DNA of 64,000 nucleotides from assembly GCA_013289685.1 (NCBI GenBank), contig JABCZL010000009.1, positions 186,001-250,000 on the forward strand, written 5' to 3'. This DNA is from Acidobacteriota bacterium. Its GTDB lineage: Bacteria > Acidobacteriota > Terriglobia > Terriglobales > Acidobacteriaceae. This document shows positions 50,406 through 59,171 of the stretch, one piece after another; within the stretch, counting starts at the first letter, position 1, and each line of letters starts with the position of its first letter. The position numbers were made by a program, and so were the translations under genes. The notes under the pieces are model-generated. The model was given only the letters and a program-made list of their open reading frames with translations. It had not been told where the DNA came from and did not search any database.

Positions 50406-51251
50406 CTATTGCTTCGGCTGGTCGATCGTAATGCCGCCGCCCTGGCTTTGCGCGGCCTTTTCTGCCTTCGCTTTTTTCACGCGCAGGGTTTCGTCAACCC
50501 AGTGGTCGGCGGTTTTCAGGTCTTCCGCGCGGGCGGCAAGATCGTCGCACTCAACGTCGCCTTTTTCGCGGTACATCAGGTTCAGATACGCCATGGCGTC
50601 GTCATAATCAGGACGAAGCTGGATGGCTTTGCTCAGGGTATCGATGCCTTCCTGGATGGAGGGCGCATTCTTAACCTTCAACTCGGCGCAGGCTTTCGCC
50701 TGATCCTTGTTCTTCGGATTCAGATTCTCCTCGGGCTTCATCCCCAAGATGGCGCGTGCTTCCATGCGCGGCTGGTAGCAGGCGGTCCAGTCAATCACGC
50801 CGATCGAGTAGTACGGCTCCGGATCGTTTGGATCCAGGTCCGACGCCATGCGGTAGTACTTCTTAGCGTCATCCCATTTCTTCTCATTCAGGTACAGGTA
50901 AGCGATGCCCTTCGCACTGTTCACTTTCTGATCGCGAGACGGGTTGGCGTCGATCACCTTCTGATATTCGTCGATGGCCTGCTGGGCCGTGCGCAGATTG
51001 TCCGGGGAGTCCACGCCGGGAATGTATTGCGACACAAATGCGGTAGCCAGATACATGCGAGCGTTGATGAGAGTCGGATCCAGTTGAACCGCCTGCTGGA
51101 AATGATCGATCGCCTGCTCGTAGTGGTTGTTCTTGTAAGACTCCACGCCCTTGTTGAGCTGGTCGCGTGCCCGCAGCTTGTTGCATCCCACGGAGGAGAA
51201 GAGCGCCAGCGCCACGGCTGCCAGCGAGATCAATTTCAGGTTCTTATTCAT
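50406..51251 (-). CDS. TPR-repeat lipoprotein
   Basis: A 281-residue protein. The N-terminus MNKNLKLISLAAVALALFSSVGC is a lipoprotein signal with lipobox SVGC. Three to four tetratricopeptide repeats follow (e.g. YKNNHYEQAIDHFQQAVQLDP, EKKWDDAKKYYRMASDLDPNDP). It is the last gene of the ExbD/ExbB/TonB operon on the minus strand, with a terminator downstream. It is likely an envelope scaffold protein associated with the energy-transducing complex, as in other acidobacterial or delta-proteobacterial loci; no enzymatic motif is seen. Confidence 0.85.
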   Translation of the reverse strand: MNKNLKLISLAAVALALFSSVGCNKLRARDQLNKGVESYKNNHYEQAIDHFQQAVQLDPTLINARMYLATAFVSQYIPGVDSPDNLRTAQQAIDEYQKVIDANPSRDQKVNSAKGIAYLYLNEKKWDDAKKYYRMASDLDPNDPEPYYSIGVIDWTACYQPRMEARAILGMKPEENLNPKNKDQAKACAELKVKNAPSIQEGIDTLSKAIQLRPDYDDAMAYLNLMYREKGDVECDDLAARAEDLKTADHWVDETLRVKKAKAEKAAQSQGGGITIDQPKQ

Positions 51252-51419
51252 TGCGGTATAAGTCTCCCTCGACAGAGCATCCTAGGCCCAGAGACATCGG
51301 TTTGACAAGCACGGTTTGACAAGCACGACAAGTGCGGTCCGCGGCAGCACGGAAGCGTCGCGCTCCCGTGCTGTGGGCCGAGTACGAAATACAGACTCCG
51401 GGCTTGCCGGACCGGCAGT

Positions 51420-51860
51420 TCAGTTGCCCGCTTCGATCTTCGCGGTGATGACGCCGACTTTGTCCACGCCCGATGCGTGGGCAATATCAATCACGTTGGC
51501 GGCGTTCTGGAAAGGGATGGCATCATCCCCTTTTATAAACATCACCTTTTCCGCGCGCTGCTTGTAAATGTCGGTCAGACGCCCCTGCAAGTTGTCCCAG
51601 GTCGCGTCTTCGTTGTTGATTTTCAGGCCCGGCTCCGAACCGGGGCCACGGTCGAGCAACTGCACGACGATGGTGCGGTCGGGATTCACATTCTTGGGCG
51701 CGTTGGGCGGAGGCGGCTGGGGAACCAGCGCATCCAGTCCTTTGGGCGTCACCGGCGAGATCACCATGAAGATGATCAGCAATACCAGCAACACATCGAT
51801 GAGGGGCGTGACGTTGATGTTTGCACTCTGGCCGCCGCCCGTACTAACTCCCATTCCCAT
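51420..51860 (-). CDS. ExbD/TolR family protein (second copy)
   Basis: A 146-residue protein. INVTPLIDVLLVLLIIFMV, with the conserved Asp in the N-terminal membrane helix, is the ExbD/TolR signature. The periplasmic C-terminal domain (KVMFIKGDDAIPFQNAANVIDIAHASG) follows. It works with ExbB to harvest the proton gradient for TonB-type transducers. It lies 26 bases downstream of another ExbD gene. Confidence 0.9.
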   Translation of the reverse strand: MGMGVSTGGGQSANINVTPLIDVLLVLLIIFMVISPVTPKGLDALVPQPPPPNAPKNVNPDRTIVVQLLDRGPGSEPGLKINNEDATWDNLQGRLTDIYKQRAEKVMFIKGDDAIPFQNAANVIDIAHASGVDKVGVITAKIEAGN

Positions 51861-51885
51861 GATCGTTCTCCTCTATTTCGCCGAA

Positions 51886-52347
51886 CTACTGCCCGGGCGC
51901 AGCCGGAGCTGGCGGGGCGTTTGGCGCAGTTTTCCTCTGTTCCGTGAGCAAGCCAAGGTCGTCGACTCCAGCCGCACGAACGCCATCCACGACTTGTACG
52001 AATTCACCAAAGCGGGTCCGCATGTCCGCCTTCACGTACACGCGCTTGTCCTGCTTGTTGGCCAGGCGATCCTTCACCTTCTGGGTCAAGTTGTCGATCT
52101 GAATCTGCTCGCTACCGAAATAGACTTTGTTGTCGCGGGTAATGGAGACCAGCAATGCATCTTCCTTGTCCGCGTCCGGCATCTGCTCCGGGTTGTTGAC
52201 CTTGGCGTAGTCCACGCTGACGCCTTTTTGCAGCATGGGCGTGACCACCATGAAGATGATCAGCAGAACCAGCATCACGTCCACCATGGGCGTGACGTTG
52301 ATCTCGGAGCTGATCTTCGCTCCTTCGTTGCGTTTCGCTAATGCCAT
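51886..52347 (-). CDS. ExbD/TolR family protein (first copy)
   Basis: A 153-residue protein from ATG 52347 with GGGAG seven bases upstream. The membrane segment is INVTPMVDVMLVLLIIFMVV with the key Asp. The periplasmic domain has KRVYVKADMRTRFGEFVQVVDGVRAAG, which is close to the second ExbD but with a different C-terminus. Two ExbD genes in a row after one ExbB are common in TonB systems of this phylum. In-frame sequence to 52467 is not part of the family. Confidence 0.9.
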   Translation of the reverse strand: MALAKRNEGAKISSEINVTPMVDVMLVLLIIFMVVTPMLQKGVSVDYAKVNNPEQMPDADKEDALLVSITRDNKVYFGSEQIQIDNLTQKVKDRLANKQDKRVYVKADMRTRFGEFVQVVDGVRAAGVDDLGLLTEQRKTAPNAPPAPAAPGQ

Positions 52348-52483
52348 AGCTATCTCCCGTACTTCCGCCGCAATCCGGGGCTCAAGAGCCAAGAGCTGAG
52401 AGCGCTCCGCCAGTAAGTTGGGAAGGTCCGGCGGCCAGAATACTCCAGCGCCGGACAAGCAACTCAAGCTGAGACCGCGGGTG

Positions 52484-52515
52484 CCCCATTTCTCGCGCGC
52501 ATGCGAGAAGTGGGG
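52484..52515. repeat. GGGTGCCCCA-type hairpin between exbD and exbB
   Basis: CCCCATTTCTCGCG-CGCA-TGCGAGAAGTGGGG, an almost perfect 14-bp stem preceded by GCGGGTG. GGTGCCCCAT also appears near 13321 and 13590. It lies eight bases before the exbB stop on the minus strand. Confidence 0.65.
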
Positions 52516-52522
52516 AATTTTC

Positions 52523-53287
52523 TTACCGTCGAACGTCGCCGCGTTTCTTCAGGAAGTAGTCGATCAGTTCGCTCGACGAGTTGTCCATCTCCACGTCGAA
52601 CGCTTCCACGCGGCCGGTCAGGTAGTTGAACATCATGACGGCCGGAATGGCGACGAGCAGCCCGATGGCCGTCGTAACCAGCGCTTCCGCGATACCGCCG
52701 GCGACTGCAGCCAGACCGGTGGCTTTCGAGCTGCTGATGCCGATGAAGGCGTGCAGAATGCCCATCACCGTTCCGAACAGTCCCACGAAGGGAGCCGTCG
52801 ATCCGATGGTGGCGAGCCCGCCCAAACCGCGCTTCAACTCAGCGTGGACAATGGCTTCGGTGCGCTCCAGAGCGCGCTTCGAGGCTTCAATGGTTTCGCC
52901 AGGGATTGCTCCCGGAGAATCCTGGTGAGCCTTGAACTCCATCAGGCCAGCGGTGACCACCTTGGCCAGATGGCTCTTCTTGTTGCGCTCGGCAACCTTG
53001 ATGGCTTCATCGATGCGGCCGTCGCGCAGAGCTCCAGCCACTGCGGGAGCAAAGGCGCGAGACTGTTTGCGGGCGGCGCTGTAGGCCATCCAGCGATCGA
53101 TCATCACGCCGATGGACCATCCCGACATGATGAACAGGATGATGACCACGCCTTGGGCCACCCAGTTCATGGTTTTCCACATACCAATTGCGTCAGTGGG
53201 TACGCCACCACCGCCTTCCTGGACGACCCAGGTGGCTGCGACGTGAACGTGACTGAGAAGTGCTGCTGCTACGTGAGTTGCGAACAT
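52523..53287 (-). CDS. exbB: ExbB/TolQ/MotA-type proton channel protein
   Basis: A 254-residue protein with three transmembrane helices. It has an N-terminal periplasmic segment, the first helix QGVVIILFIMSGWSIGVMID, and, after a large cytoplasmic loop, helices two and three with GLGGLATIGSTAPFVGLFGTVMGILHAF and AEALVTTAIGLLVAIPAVMMFNY. The conserved Thr/Gly-rich motifs are typical. With ExbD it forms the stator that energises TonB. It sits between tonB and two exbD genes on the minus strand. Confidence 0.92.
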   Translation of the reverse strand: MFATHVAAALLSHVHVAATWVVQEGGGGVPTDAIGMWKTMNWVAQGVVIILFIMSGWSIGVMIDRWMAYSAARKQSRAFAPAVAGALRDGRIDEAIKVAERNKKSHLAKVVTAGLMEFKAHQDSPGAIPGETIEASKRALERTEAIVHAELKRGLGGLATIGSTAPFVGLFGTVMGILHAFIGISSSKATGLAAVAGGIAEALVTTAIGLLVAIPAVMMFNYLTGRVEAFDVEMDNSSSELIDYFLKKRGDVRR

Positions 53288-53560
53288 GAGTTGCTTTTCC
53301 CTCCTCGGAACTCTTTACTTTACTTGGACACTTTGATGCGCTCTAATGTGCCAACCGCCGGATAAGAATTTCGATTACCGGCGAGAACGCGACGTTTCTC
53401 CGCACACGCAACGAAACCCGCCTGGCCATTCCGGATGCAAAAAGGGATCCGGCGGCCGTCCCCGGGCTCTGAAGCCCCTCCCGGCCACCGAAATTTAGGT
53501 GGGAAGGGGAGGGCATGCACACTTCTAGGGCAATTCCGAAACCGCGCCACGCTAGGGAGT

Positions 53561-54301
53561 CTAGCCCCCGGCGAGCGTGAAGTTCACCTGCACCTGCGTG
53601 TCGACCTCGACCGGTTCTCCGTTCAGCAGGTACGGCTTGTACTTCCACTGCTTCACGGCTTCAATCGCGGCCGGAGCCAGCATCGGGTGCCCGCTGATCA
53701 ACTGCAGGTTCTGGATGCTGCCATCCTTGCTGATCTGGGCCTGCAGGACCACCACGCCCTGGATACGCGCCTGGCGCGCCAGCGGCGGATAGGTCGGGTT
53801 GACCTTGCGGATCAGAAGTCCAGACGATACGCCCGACGACACGCGCACGCGCGTCGGAGTGGCAATCTTCGGCACGGCAACCGGCGTACTGCTGAGCACG
53901 CTGCCGATCACGCCGCCCATCGATCCGCCCGGAACGCCGCCCGGAACGCCGCCCACCACACCGGCCGAAGCCATCGACGGCGGAGGCGCCTCGTCTTCCT
54001 GAATCATTTTGATCTGTTTCGGAATCTTGGTGGGTGTACGTAATTCACCGTTGACGATGTCGGTCTGAATCACCTTCACGTGCTGCACGACTGCGGCTGC
54101 GGGCGGTGGAGGCGGTGGAGGTGGCGGGGGGGCCACCAGAAGGAACATCATTTGTCCCTTGGGCAAGGCTTGCGTGAAAATCAACGGGATCAGGACCATC
54201 ACGCCGATGATCATGCCCTCTATCACAAACGCGACCGCCGACGTGCGGCCCCGCTTCGTCTTCAACTTGCCGCCGGATTCGATAAGACTGTCTTCAAACA
54301 T
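53561..54301 (-). CDS. tonB: TonB family protein
   Basis: A 246-residue TonB. One N-terminal transmembrane anchor (VAFVIEGMIIGVMVLIPLIF) follows a short cytoplasmic start. Then comes a proline-rich region (PPPPPPPPPAAA, residues ~78-90) and a Gly/Pro/Ser/Val-rich linker. The C-terminal ~90 residues form the TonB fold with YPPLARQARIQGVVVLQAQI and AVKQWKYKPYLLNGEPV. It is the first gene of the ExbB-ExbD-ExbD operon. It energises outer-membrane receptors. Confidence 0.93.
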   Translation of the reverse strand: MFEDSLIESGGKLKTKRGRTSAVAFVIEGMIIGVMVLIPLIFTQALPKGQMMFLLVAPPPPPPPPPPAAAVVQHVKVIQTDIVNGELRTPTKIPKQIKMIQEDEAPPPSMASAGVVGGVPGGVPGGSMGGVIGSVLSSTPVAVPKIATPTRVRVSSGVSSGLLIRKVNPTYPPLARQARIQGVVVLQAQISKDGSIQNLQLISGHPMLAPAAIEAVKQWKYKPYLLNGEPVEVDTQVQVNFTLAGG

Positions 54302-54474
54302 GGTGGTTCTCCCCTAGCTGCTTTTCAGACCCCTGGGATCTTTCAGACCCCTAGGAATACTTAGACACCAGCCGCTTCCCCTTTGCTCCCGGTTTCTCGA
54401 TCCGGAGCAAATCCTTCTAACTCCTTACGTAAGAAGGCCTACCACAATCGTTACCTCCGCCGCCACTGGGTAAT

Positions 54475-55677
54475 CTACCGGGCTTTACCCGGCATGGCGA
54501 CCGGACGCTTGCCTTTTTCAATCCGCCAGTCCTGGTAGGCCACCAGGATCGGCGCGGCAATCGCAATCGACGAATACGTCCCGATTAAGATGCCAATCAC
54601 CAGCGCGAGGCTGAATCCACGAAGCACCTCGCCGCCGAATAAAAAGAGTGCGAGTACGGTAAGGAAGGTAAGGCCCGCTGTCAAGATCGTTCTGCTCAGG
54701 GTCTGATTAATGCTCCGGTTGACGATATCCGACAGTTTCTCGCGCCGCATCAGTTTAATGTTTTCCCGGATGCGGTCAAATACCACGATCGTGTCGTTAT
54801 TAGAGTAACCAATCAGGGTCAAAATGGCCGCAATCACGGTCAAAGTGATTTCCTGATTCTTAAGAGAGAAAAACCCTACTGTGATCAGCGTATCGTGAAA
54901 CACGGTTATAACCGCGGCAACCCCGTAAATCCATTCAAACCGGAAACCCAGGTATACCAGCATCCCCAACAACGAATAAAGGGTTGCCAACCCGGCCTGG
55001 GTGCGCAACTGGCTGCCGACCTGGGGCCCGATGATCTCGACATTGCGTACGCCAAAGTCGGAAAGGTAGAAACCATCGGAAATCGACGCCGCAACCGCAG
55101 GATCCACTCCGGCCGCGCTTTTCAACTGGTCCAGCGAGCTCAAAACCCCGCCCAGAACCTTGTCCCGATAATCGACCACTGCCTTGGCCTGTGCCGCGTA
55201 TTTCTGATCGGCATCGGCACCCAAGTGCAGCGGATCTTTTTCCATCAGGGAATTCTTGATAGTCAAAAAGCTGGCGTTATTCAGGTCGCATTCTGTGCCA
55301 GTCGGGCAGACTTTGCCCGCCGGAGCCTTAGTCTCGAGCGCCTGGATAATCTTCGACTTGCCTTCATCAAGCGCCTTCTCGCTGGTCTCGCGCACGTCCA
55401 GATCGATCAACTCCTCGTTGTCCGAAACCGCGCCCAACCGCTGAATCTTAAAATTCCGCAGGCCCGCGCGATCAATCTCGGAGCGGATCGCCTCTTCGTC
55501 GGGTGTATGTGAGAACCTCACATATACCAGCGTTCCTCCACGGAAGTCGACGCCCCACGGGATGTGGTGCCAGAACAACATGGAAAATACGCCCGCAACG
55601 CTAAAGATCAGCGAAAAGGCGAGAAAATACCACTTCTTGCCCAGAAAATCTATATTGGTATTGCGAAAGAACTCCAC
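54475..55677 (-). CDS. secF: Protein translocase subunit SecF
   Basis: A 400-residue membrane protein with six transmembrane segments. HIPWGVDFRGGTLVYVRF (family DFxGG) precedes a periplasmic domain enlarged to ~180 residues. The C-terminal half has IGYSNNDTIVVFDRIRENIK, NQTLSRTILTAGLTFLTVLAL and GFSLALVIGILIGTYSSI. It pulls proteins through SecYEG using the proton motive force. The periplasmic domain is larger than in E. coli. It is downstream of secD with a repeat-filled spacer of 144 bases. Confidence 0.95.
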   Translation of the reverse strand: MEFFRNTNIDFLGKKWYFLAFSLIFSVAGVFSMLFWHHIPWGVDFRGGTLVYVRFSHTPDEEAIRSEIDRAGLRNFKIQRLGAVSDNEELIDLDVRETSEKALDEGKSKIIQALETKAPAGKVCPTGTECDLNNASFLTIKNSLMEKDPLHLGADADQKYAAQAKAVVDYRDKVLGGVLSSLDQLKSAAGVDPAVAASISDGFYLSDFGVRNVEIIGPQVGSQLRTQAGLATLYSLLGMLVYLGFRFEWIYGVAAVITVFHDTLITVGFFSLKNQEITLTVIAAILTLIGYSNNDTIVVFDRIRENIKLMRREKLSDIVNRSINQTLSRTILTAGLTFLTVLALFLFGGEVLRGFSLALVIGILIGTYSSIAIAAPILVAYQDWRIEKGKRPVAMPGKAR

Positions 55678-55722
55678 CGGTTTGTCTAGCCCCTTATCTA
55701 TCTATGACTTAGCAAAGATTTA

Positions 55723-55823
55723 GCAATTGAGTAATTTGGTAATTGTGTAATTGAAGCTTGGGCGCGCCCCGATCTCGCGGTTTCAATTTCCCAATTACCA
55801 AATTCCCCAATTTCTCAATTCTT
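55723..55823. repeat. Inverted pair of AT-rich ~7 nt arrays between secD and secF
   Basis: The left arm repeats AATTGAG, TAATTTG, GTAATTG, TGTAATTG. The right arm (from ~55781) is complementary: CAATTTCCCAATTACCAAAT and more CCAATTT units. The right arm runs into the secD TAA stop. Its A/T-richness contrasts with the region. Confidence 0.75.
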
Positions 55824-57450
55824 AAATGCTGAGCGCTTCTCCGCGTTGCTTCCGGCTAAGCACCCAATCGAAAATGAACCGCGACACGAACACCGCGGTA
55901 AACAGGTTCGCCAGCAAGCCAAACGTGAGCGTCGTGGCGAATCCCTTTACCGGGCCTGTACCAAAGAGGAACAAAATCAGGGCCGAAACGATAGTCGTGA
56001 CGTGGGTATCCACGATCGTAATCCAGGCATGGCTGAAGCCCTGATCCACCGCCGAGGGCGGCGTTTTGCCGTTGCGCAACTCTTCGCGAATGCGTTCGAA
56101 GATCAGCACATTGGAATCCACGCCCATGCCGACCGTCAAAATCACGCCTGCGATTCCGGGTAAGGTAAGAGCGACGTTGACGCCCGCGATAGTGGACCAT
56201 CCCAAGAACCCTAGCAAAATAATGAGGTTCATGATCAGCGCCAGGTCGGCATTGATGCCTGCGCCGCGATAGTAGACCAGCATGAAAATCAGTACCGCCA
56301 CCATGCCGATGATAGTCGCCGTCACGCCCGAGCGAATCGACTCCGCACCCAGCGACGGACCCACGGTTTGCTCTTCAAGATACTTAATGCTGGCGGGCAG
56401 AGCGCCAGAGCGCAGGACCATCGATTGATCCTTCACTTCCTGCTCCGTGAAGCGGCCCTTGATGATCCCCGAGTCACCGATGGCCTCGTCGATGGTGGCG
56501 ACGCTTTGAACTTTGTTGTCCAGAACTATGGCAAGCGGCTCCTTCACGTGTGCGGACGTGAAGGCGTAAAACTTACGTCCACCATCTCCGGTCAAGGTGA
56601 AGCTGACGTCGGGCTGACCATTTTGATCGGTGCTCGGCCGGGCGTCGCGCAGATCCTTACCGCTGACCGCAGAAACTCTTGACAGCAGGTACCACTGCGG
56701 CCCTTCCCCTTGCGGCCCAGATCCGGCTTTACCGGGCCTCAATATCGCATCTTGGGGAAGAACGCCGCCTTTGTCCTGCAGCGCGGCTTGCTCACTAGGA
56801 TAGGGCCCACCCAGCACCAGCTTGATCTCCAGCATCGCGGTGTTCTGCATGATGTCCTTCACGCGCGCAGGATCATCCACGCCCGGCAGCTGCACCAGAA
56901 TCTGGTAATCCCCGAGCCCATGTTCTTCAATGGTGGGCTCGCTTACACCCAATGCGTCAATACGGCCGCGGATGGTCTCAATCGCCTGCGTGACTGCCTT
57001 TCTCTTCATGTCGGCGAGCATGGCCGGCTTGATCGACAAGTTCCAGGAGTTGTCCGCGCCGCTGGTGATGTCGTATTCCGGCAGCTTCTCCTGCACAATG
57101 CTCAGCAAGTCCAAGCGTGCTGCCGGCTGCACACCTTTCAGCACCAGGCGCTCAGGATTGTTCTGGGAGTCTGGTTGCGAAATGTCGGCATAGTCAATCT
57201 TCTGTTTGCGCAGCTGCTCTTTGAGAACTTCCATGGAGTCCTGCGCTACCACGTTGACCGCGTCGTTGACCTGAACCTGCAGAATCAGGTGGGTTCCGCC
57301 GCTCAAGTCGAGGCCCAGGTGAATGTGATCGCTCACCGCCGCGATCAGTCCCTGGCGGCTGAAACTCTTCGGAACTCCAAAGATCCCGAACAGAAAGAAC
57401 AGCACCGTGGCCACGATGAATGCGAGCTTGTAGAGAAAATTCTTGTTCAT
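55822..57450 (-). CDS. secD: Protein translocase subunit SecD
   Basis: A 542-residue protein with six transmembrane segments. HIHLGLDLSGGTHLILQV is the SecD N-terminal signature; a large periplasmic domain follows (residues ~60-370), ending in EEQTVGPSLGAESIRSGV. IAGVILTVGMGVDSNVLIFERIREELRNGK is the conserved 4th-5th helix block. It works with SecF and YajC. On the minus strand the order is tgt-yajC-secD-secF, as in many bacteria. The stop codon lies at the border of a repeat. Confidence 0.96.
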   Translation of the reverse strand: MNKNFLYKLAFIVATVLFFLFGIFGVPKSFSRQGLIAAVSDHIHLGLDLSGGTHLILQVQVNDAVNVVAQDSMEVLKEQLRKQKIDYADISQPDSQNNPERLVLKGVQPAARLDLLSIVQEKLPEYDITSGADNSWNLSIKPAMLADMKRKAVTQAIETIRGRIDALGVSEPTIEEHGLGDYQILVQLPGVDDPARVKDIMQNTAMLEIKLVLGGPYPSEQAALQDKGGVLPQDAILRPGKAGSGPQGEGPQWYLLSRVSAVSGKDLRDARPSTDQNGQPDVSFTLTGDGGRKFYAFTSAHVKEPLAIVLDNKVQSVATIDEAIGDSGIIKGRFTEQEVKDQSMVLRSGALPASIKYLEEQTVGPSLGAESIRSGVTATIIGMVAVLIFMLVYYRGAGINADLALIMNLIILLGFLGWSTIAGVNVALTLPGIAGVILTVGMGVDSNVLIFERIREELRNGKTPPSAVDQGFSHAWITIVDTHVTTIVSALILFLFGTGPVKGFATTLTFGLLANLFTAVFVSRFIFDWVLSRKQRGEALSI

Positions 57451-57494
57451 GATGAAGACAATTTCCGTGCGAGCTATATTGTTATGTTGTGCTT

Positions 57495-57818
57495 CTACTT
57501 GGTCTTCGGGGTCTCTTCCTCGGGGGTGGTCACTATCGACACCGAGGCCTTGGTGACTTCCACCCGCAGATTGTCCGGCGGCACGCGCAGATGAATCGCG
57601 TCATCCTTCAGGGCAATCACCGTGCCTCGCAGGCCTCCGCTGGTCGTGACCTTGTCGCCGGTCTTGAGCTGATCGAGCATGGCCTGCCATTTTTTCTGGC
57701 GGCGCTGCTGCGGCAAAATCAGAAGAAAATAAAAAATGGCGATCATGGGCACAAACATGATCAGCAACGACAGACCGCCACCGCCCGGTGCTTGCTGCAA
57801 TATGAGTAGAGCTTGCAT
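57495..57818 (-). CDS. yajC: Preprotein translocase accessory subunit YajC
   Basis: A 107-residue protein with one membrane helix (LSLLIMFVPMIAIFYFLLILP) followed directly by RRQKKWQAMLDQLKTGDKVTT, the classic YajC block. The last ~40 residues form the small cytoplasmic beta domain. It associates with SecDF. It lies 44 bases upstream of secD and 147 bases downstream of tgt on the minus strand. Confidence 0.94.
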   Translation of the reverse strand: MQALLILQQAPGGGGLSLLIMFVPMIAIFYFLLILPQQRRQKKWQAMLDQLKTGDKVTTSGGLRGTVIALKDDAIHLRVPPDNLRVEVTKASVSIVTTPEEETPKTK

Positions 57819-57965
57819 TTTATAAATGTCTGCGCGGATGTACCCGCGAAAATCCGCCCGCGCCCATTAGCGCCGCGGGAGCTGTTATTTCACCACGGGG
57901 TTTGGATCGACTTCGGCCGGGTTCCTGCTGTTTCAGGCTGAATCCGGGGAGGGTATCCGTGGAGG

Positions 57966-59171
57966 TCATGGCTTTGGTCGAGACCAGAGACCAGAAAGAA
58001 AACGGGACTCTTCCCCAAGTGAAATAGAATGCCGCACCCGCCGCATAGTGTCAAGGTAGAAACTCAGGTTGTGGATCGTATTCAAGACCTGCGCCAGCAC
58101 TTCGTTGGATGCATAAAGGTGACGTAAATAGGCCCGCGAGTAGCGAAAACACACCCGGCACGAGCAGTTTGGGTCCAGCGGACCTGCATCCTGGGCATAG
58201 CGCGCCTGCTTGATCGACACCTTGCCTTCCGAGGTAAACAGCAGCCCGTGGCGGGCGGCCCGCGTGGGGAGGACGCAATCCATCATGTCCACGCCCAGGT
58301 TGGCGTACTCCACAATCTCCTCGGGCGTGCCCACCCCCATCAGGTAGCGTGGCTGGCCTTTAGGGAGATGTTCCAGCGTTGATTCGACAATCTCGCGGGT
58401 CAGTTCTCGCGGTTCCCCCACGCTGAGCCCGCCAATGGCGTAGCCGGGAAACCCGATTTCGATGGTCCGCTCCGCCGATTCTTTTCTCAGCTCCCGATCC
58501 ATCCCCCCCTGCACGATGCCGAAGAGGGTTTGTGTGGCACTTTCCTCGTTTTTGTCATTCCTCGCAAAGCGAGGAATCTGCTTTCGCTGGGGTCCGAGGT
58601 CCGAGGTCTGAGGTCCGCCCCATGGAAGCTCGTTCTTATGCGCCTCAAAATATCCCTTGCTGCGCGCCGCCCAGCGTGCCGTCATCTCCATCGACGCGCG
58701 CGCGCGGGCGCGATCCGCCGGATACTCCGTGCACTCGTCAAACGCCATGATAATGTCGGCGCCCAGCCCGATCTGCGCCTCCATCGCGCTTTCCGGGCTG
58801 AAAAAATGAGAAGAGCCGTCCAGGTGCGAGCGAAACGTCACGCCTTCCTCGGTAACCTTGCGCAGTTCGTTCAGGCTGAAAACCTGAAACCCGCCCGAAT
58901 CGGTGAGGATCGCCCGTTTCCAAGCCATGAACCCATGCAGCCCGCCGAGCTTTCTTACGGTGTCGACGCCGGGTCGCAGGTAAAGATGGTACGTATTAGC
59001 GAGAATGATGTGCGCGCCCAGTTCCTCGAGAATGTCCTGGGAAATGCCTTTCACCGACGCCACGGTTCCCACCGGCATAAACACCGGCGTCTGAATCTCG
59101 CCGTGCGGTGTGAGCAGCCGCCCAAGGCGCGCGGTGCCAGCGGTCTTTTCTATATGGAATTGCAGTGCCAT
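57966..59171 (-). CDS. tgt: Queuine tRNA-ribosyltransferase Tgt, with repeat-derived insert
   Basis: A 401-residue Tgt from ATG 59171 (MALQFHIEKTAGTARLGRL). DSGGFQVFSLNEL, IMAFDECTEYP, GGLSVGEPREL, the nucleophile region MDCVLPTRAARHG and the zinc ligands CSCRVCFRYSRAYLRHL are all intact. It exchanges guanine for a queuine precursor at tRNA position 34. Typical Tgt has ~375 residues; about 25 extra residues (~183-211, GPQTSDLGPQRKQIPRFARND) lie between the ARWAARSKGYFEAH and LFGIVQGG blocks. They are encoded by two intergenic-type repeat elements. The reading frame is kept. The frame is also open to 59189. Confidence 0.95.
   Translation of the reverse strand: MALQFHIEKTAGTARLGRLLTPHGEIQTPVFMPVGTVASVKGISQDILEELGAHIILANTYHLYLRPGVDTVRKLGGLHGFMAWKRAILTDSGGFQVFSLNELRKVTEEGVTFRSHLDGSSHFFSPESAMEAQIGLGADIIMAFDECTEYPADRARARASMEMTARWAARSKGYFEAHKNELPWGGPQTSDLGPQRKQIPRFARNDKNEESATQTLFGIVQGGMDRELRKESAERTIEIGFPGYAIGGLSVGEPRELTREIVESTLEHLPKGQPRYLMGVGTPEEIVEYANLGVDMMDCVLPTRAARHGLLFTSEGKVSIKQARYAQDAGPLDPNCSCRVCFRYSRAYLRHLYASNEVLAQVLNTIHNLSFYLDTMRRVRHSISLGEESRFLSGLWSRPKP
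58554..58617 (-). repeat. Two intergenic-type repeats in frame inside tgt
   Basis: GTCATTCCTCGCAAAGCGAG followed by GAATCTGC (58554-58581) is a hairpin repeat of the GTCATTC...GAGGAATCTGCT type, also found in mnmG at 62737. At 58591-58617 three to four GGTCCGA/GGTCTGA heptamers follow, the unit also seen at 11381 and 59808. Together they encode residues ~185-206 of Tgt. Confidence 0.85.
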
